Shown here one piece after another: positions 4,697 through 5,554 of a DNA stretch of 5,554 bases. Under the pieces are notes generated by a model. The model saw nothing but the letters and a program-made list of their open reading frames with translations, was not told where the DNA came from and searched no databases. The stretch is taken from the NCBI GenBank assembly GCA_035281845.1, contig DATEVL010000113.1, forward strand, positions 1-5,554, given 5' to 3'. How positions within the stretch are numbered: the stretch's first letter is position 1; each line of letters begins with the position of its first letter. A program made the position numbers and the translations under genes. The stretch is from DATEVL01 sp035281845 (GTDB taxonomy: Bacteria > Chloroflexota > Anaerolineae > Anaerolineales > E44-bin32).

Positions 4697-5554
4697 ATGA
4701 GCTTCTCTTCCCGTCTCCCCGGCTTCTACGACCGACCTCTGGCTGAGCGTCTGGCGAGCCTGGCCCAAGCCGCCTCGCTTGACGACGAAACACTGGCTGC
4801 GCTCGCCGGCGAAGGCGGACTTTCCCCGCTCCAGGCCGACCATATGATCGAGAATGCCATCGGCGTTTTCGGCCTGCCTCTGGGAGTTGCCGTCAACTTC
4901 CAGGTCAACGGCCGCGACGTTCTCATTCCGATGGCCATCGAGGAGCCGTCGGTCATTGCCGGCGCCTCCTACATGGCTCGGCTCGCCCGCCAGGAAGGCG
5001 GCTTCCAGTCTGAGGCGACCGCCCCCGAAATGATCGCCCAGATTCAGGTGCTCGACGTTCCCGATCTCGGAGCCGCCCGGCTGGCGCTCCTGGCCCAACG
5101 CGAGTCGATCCTGGCCGAGGCGAATCAGGTCGATCCGGTGCTGCAACGACTCGGCGGCGGCGCGCGCGACATCGAGGCCCGCCCGCTCGAAGAGACTCCG
5201 GTCGGCCCGATGTTGATCGTCCATTTGATCTACGACACGCGCGATGCGATGGGCGCCAACGCCGCCAACACGGCCGCCGAGCGGCTCGCGCCGCGCATCG
5301 AGGCGATCACCGGCGGGCGAGTCCACTTACGCATCCTCTCGAACTTGGCCGACCGCCGTCTGGCGCGGAGCCGTTGCCGGATTCCTGCAGCGGCGCTGGC
5401 GTTCGGCGACTTCAGCGGCGAGCGCGTGCGCGACGGGATCGTCGAGGCCTGGGCCTTTGCCGCCGTTGATCCTTACCGGGCGGCGACGCACAACAAGGGA
5501 ATCATGAATGGCGTCGACGCGGTGGTCCTTGCCACGGGCAACGATTGGCGGGCG
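4697..5554 (+). CDS. mvaA: Hydroxymethylglutaryl-CoA reductase, class II (3' end outside window)
   Basis: The enzyme interconverts HMG-CoA and mevalonate with NAD(P)H. In bacteria with a mevalonate pathway it supplies isoprenoid precursors; in Pseudomonas mevalonii it works in the degradative direction. The first 286 residues are present, of roughly 430 expected. Landmarks fall at the same numbers I recall for the P. mevalonii enzyme: E83 in EEPSV, the DAMGAN motif at 183-188, K267 in THNKGIMNG and D283 in TGNDWRA, all catalytic or substrate-binding. D146 (NQVDP) matches the residue linked to NADH preference, so NADH use is likely. The final catalytic His (near 381) lies beyond the window. 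I chose the ATG at 4697 because the numbering then agrees with the family. No clear ribosome-binding site precedes it. It is a soluble, class II, non-membrane form. It is divergent from the kinase gene, and no other pathway gene is visible. Confidence 0.95.
   Translation, partial: MSFSSRLPGFYDRPLAERLASLAQAASLDDETLAALAGEGGLSPLQADHMIENAIGVFGLPLGVAVNFQVNGRDVLIPMAIEEPSVIAGASYMARLARQEGGFQSEATAPEMIAQIQVLDVPDLGAARLALLAQRESILAEANQVDPVLQRLGGGARDIEARPLEETPVGPMLIVHLIYDTRDAMGANAANTAAERLAPRIEAITGGRVHLRILSNLADRRLARSRCRIPAAALAFGDFSGERVRDGIVEAWAFAAVDPYRAATHNKGIMNGVDAVVLATGNDWRA

Noticed and set aside
4669..4746. Short frame (25 aa) starting at ATG 4669, with GGAGGG upstream, overlapping the mvaA start
   Set aside because: Its spacing to GGAGGG is long (13 bases), the frame ends inside mvaA, and the product shows no attenuator-like codon run. 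A leader peptide cannot be excluded, but nothing supports it.
4451..5326. A 291-codon minus-strand frame opposite mvaA
   Set aside because: The plus strand encodes a clear HMG-CoA reductase with catalytic residues at the expected numbers. The antisense product has no recognisable motif.

Overview
The window is GC-rich (by eye well above 60 %) and holds five protein genes: a short membrane protein, a FabF-type ketosynthase, a GAF-GAF histidine kinase, a receiver-domain protein, and the first two thirds of a class II HMG-CoA reductase. A bacterial mevalonate-pathway enzyme, a DevS-like soluble kinase and a FabF with this sequence style together suggest a Chloroflexota (Anaerolineae-like) bacterium. 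That placement rests on gene style only, not on a marker gene.

Layout. At 1-409 a near-consensus sigma-70 promoter precedes a 65-residue, two-helix membrane protein of unknown function, followed by a 140-base spacer. At 410-1678 lies fabF on the plus strand. At 1679-2223 a 545-base gene-free stretch between two converging genes is packed with GC-rich repeats and hairpins. At 2224-4458, on the minus strand, a sensor histidine kinase is followed by a receiver protein; the two behave as a two-component pair. At 4459-4696 a 238-base divergent spacer carries another copy of the same repeat in the opposite orientation. From 4697 to the window end runs mvaA, cut off before its final catalytic histidine.

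Functionally, fabF and mvaA draw on central acyl-CoA/acyl-ACP metabolism (fatty acid elongation and mevalonate/isoprenoid synthesis), but they are not in one operon. The kinase-receiver pair sits between them on the opposite strand and looks like an independent signalling cassette.

The most interesting points are in this cassette. (1) The receiver has Glu where the phosphorylated Asp should be, and has no output domain. (2) Kinase and receiver are in the same reading frame, separated by one TGA and 24 open codons, as if a hybrid kinase had been split. (3) The first GAF domain keeps the His and Tyr spacing that I recall for the haem pocket of mycobacterial DevS. (4) The cassette is bracketed by inverted copies of a 31-base structured repeat (30/31 identical).
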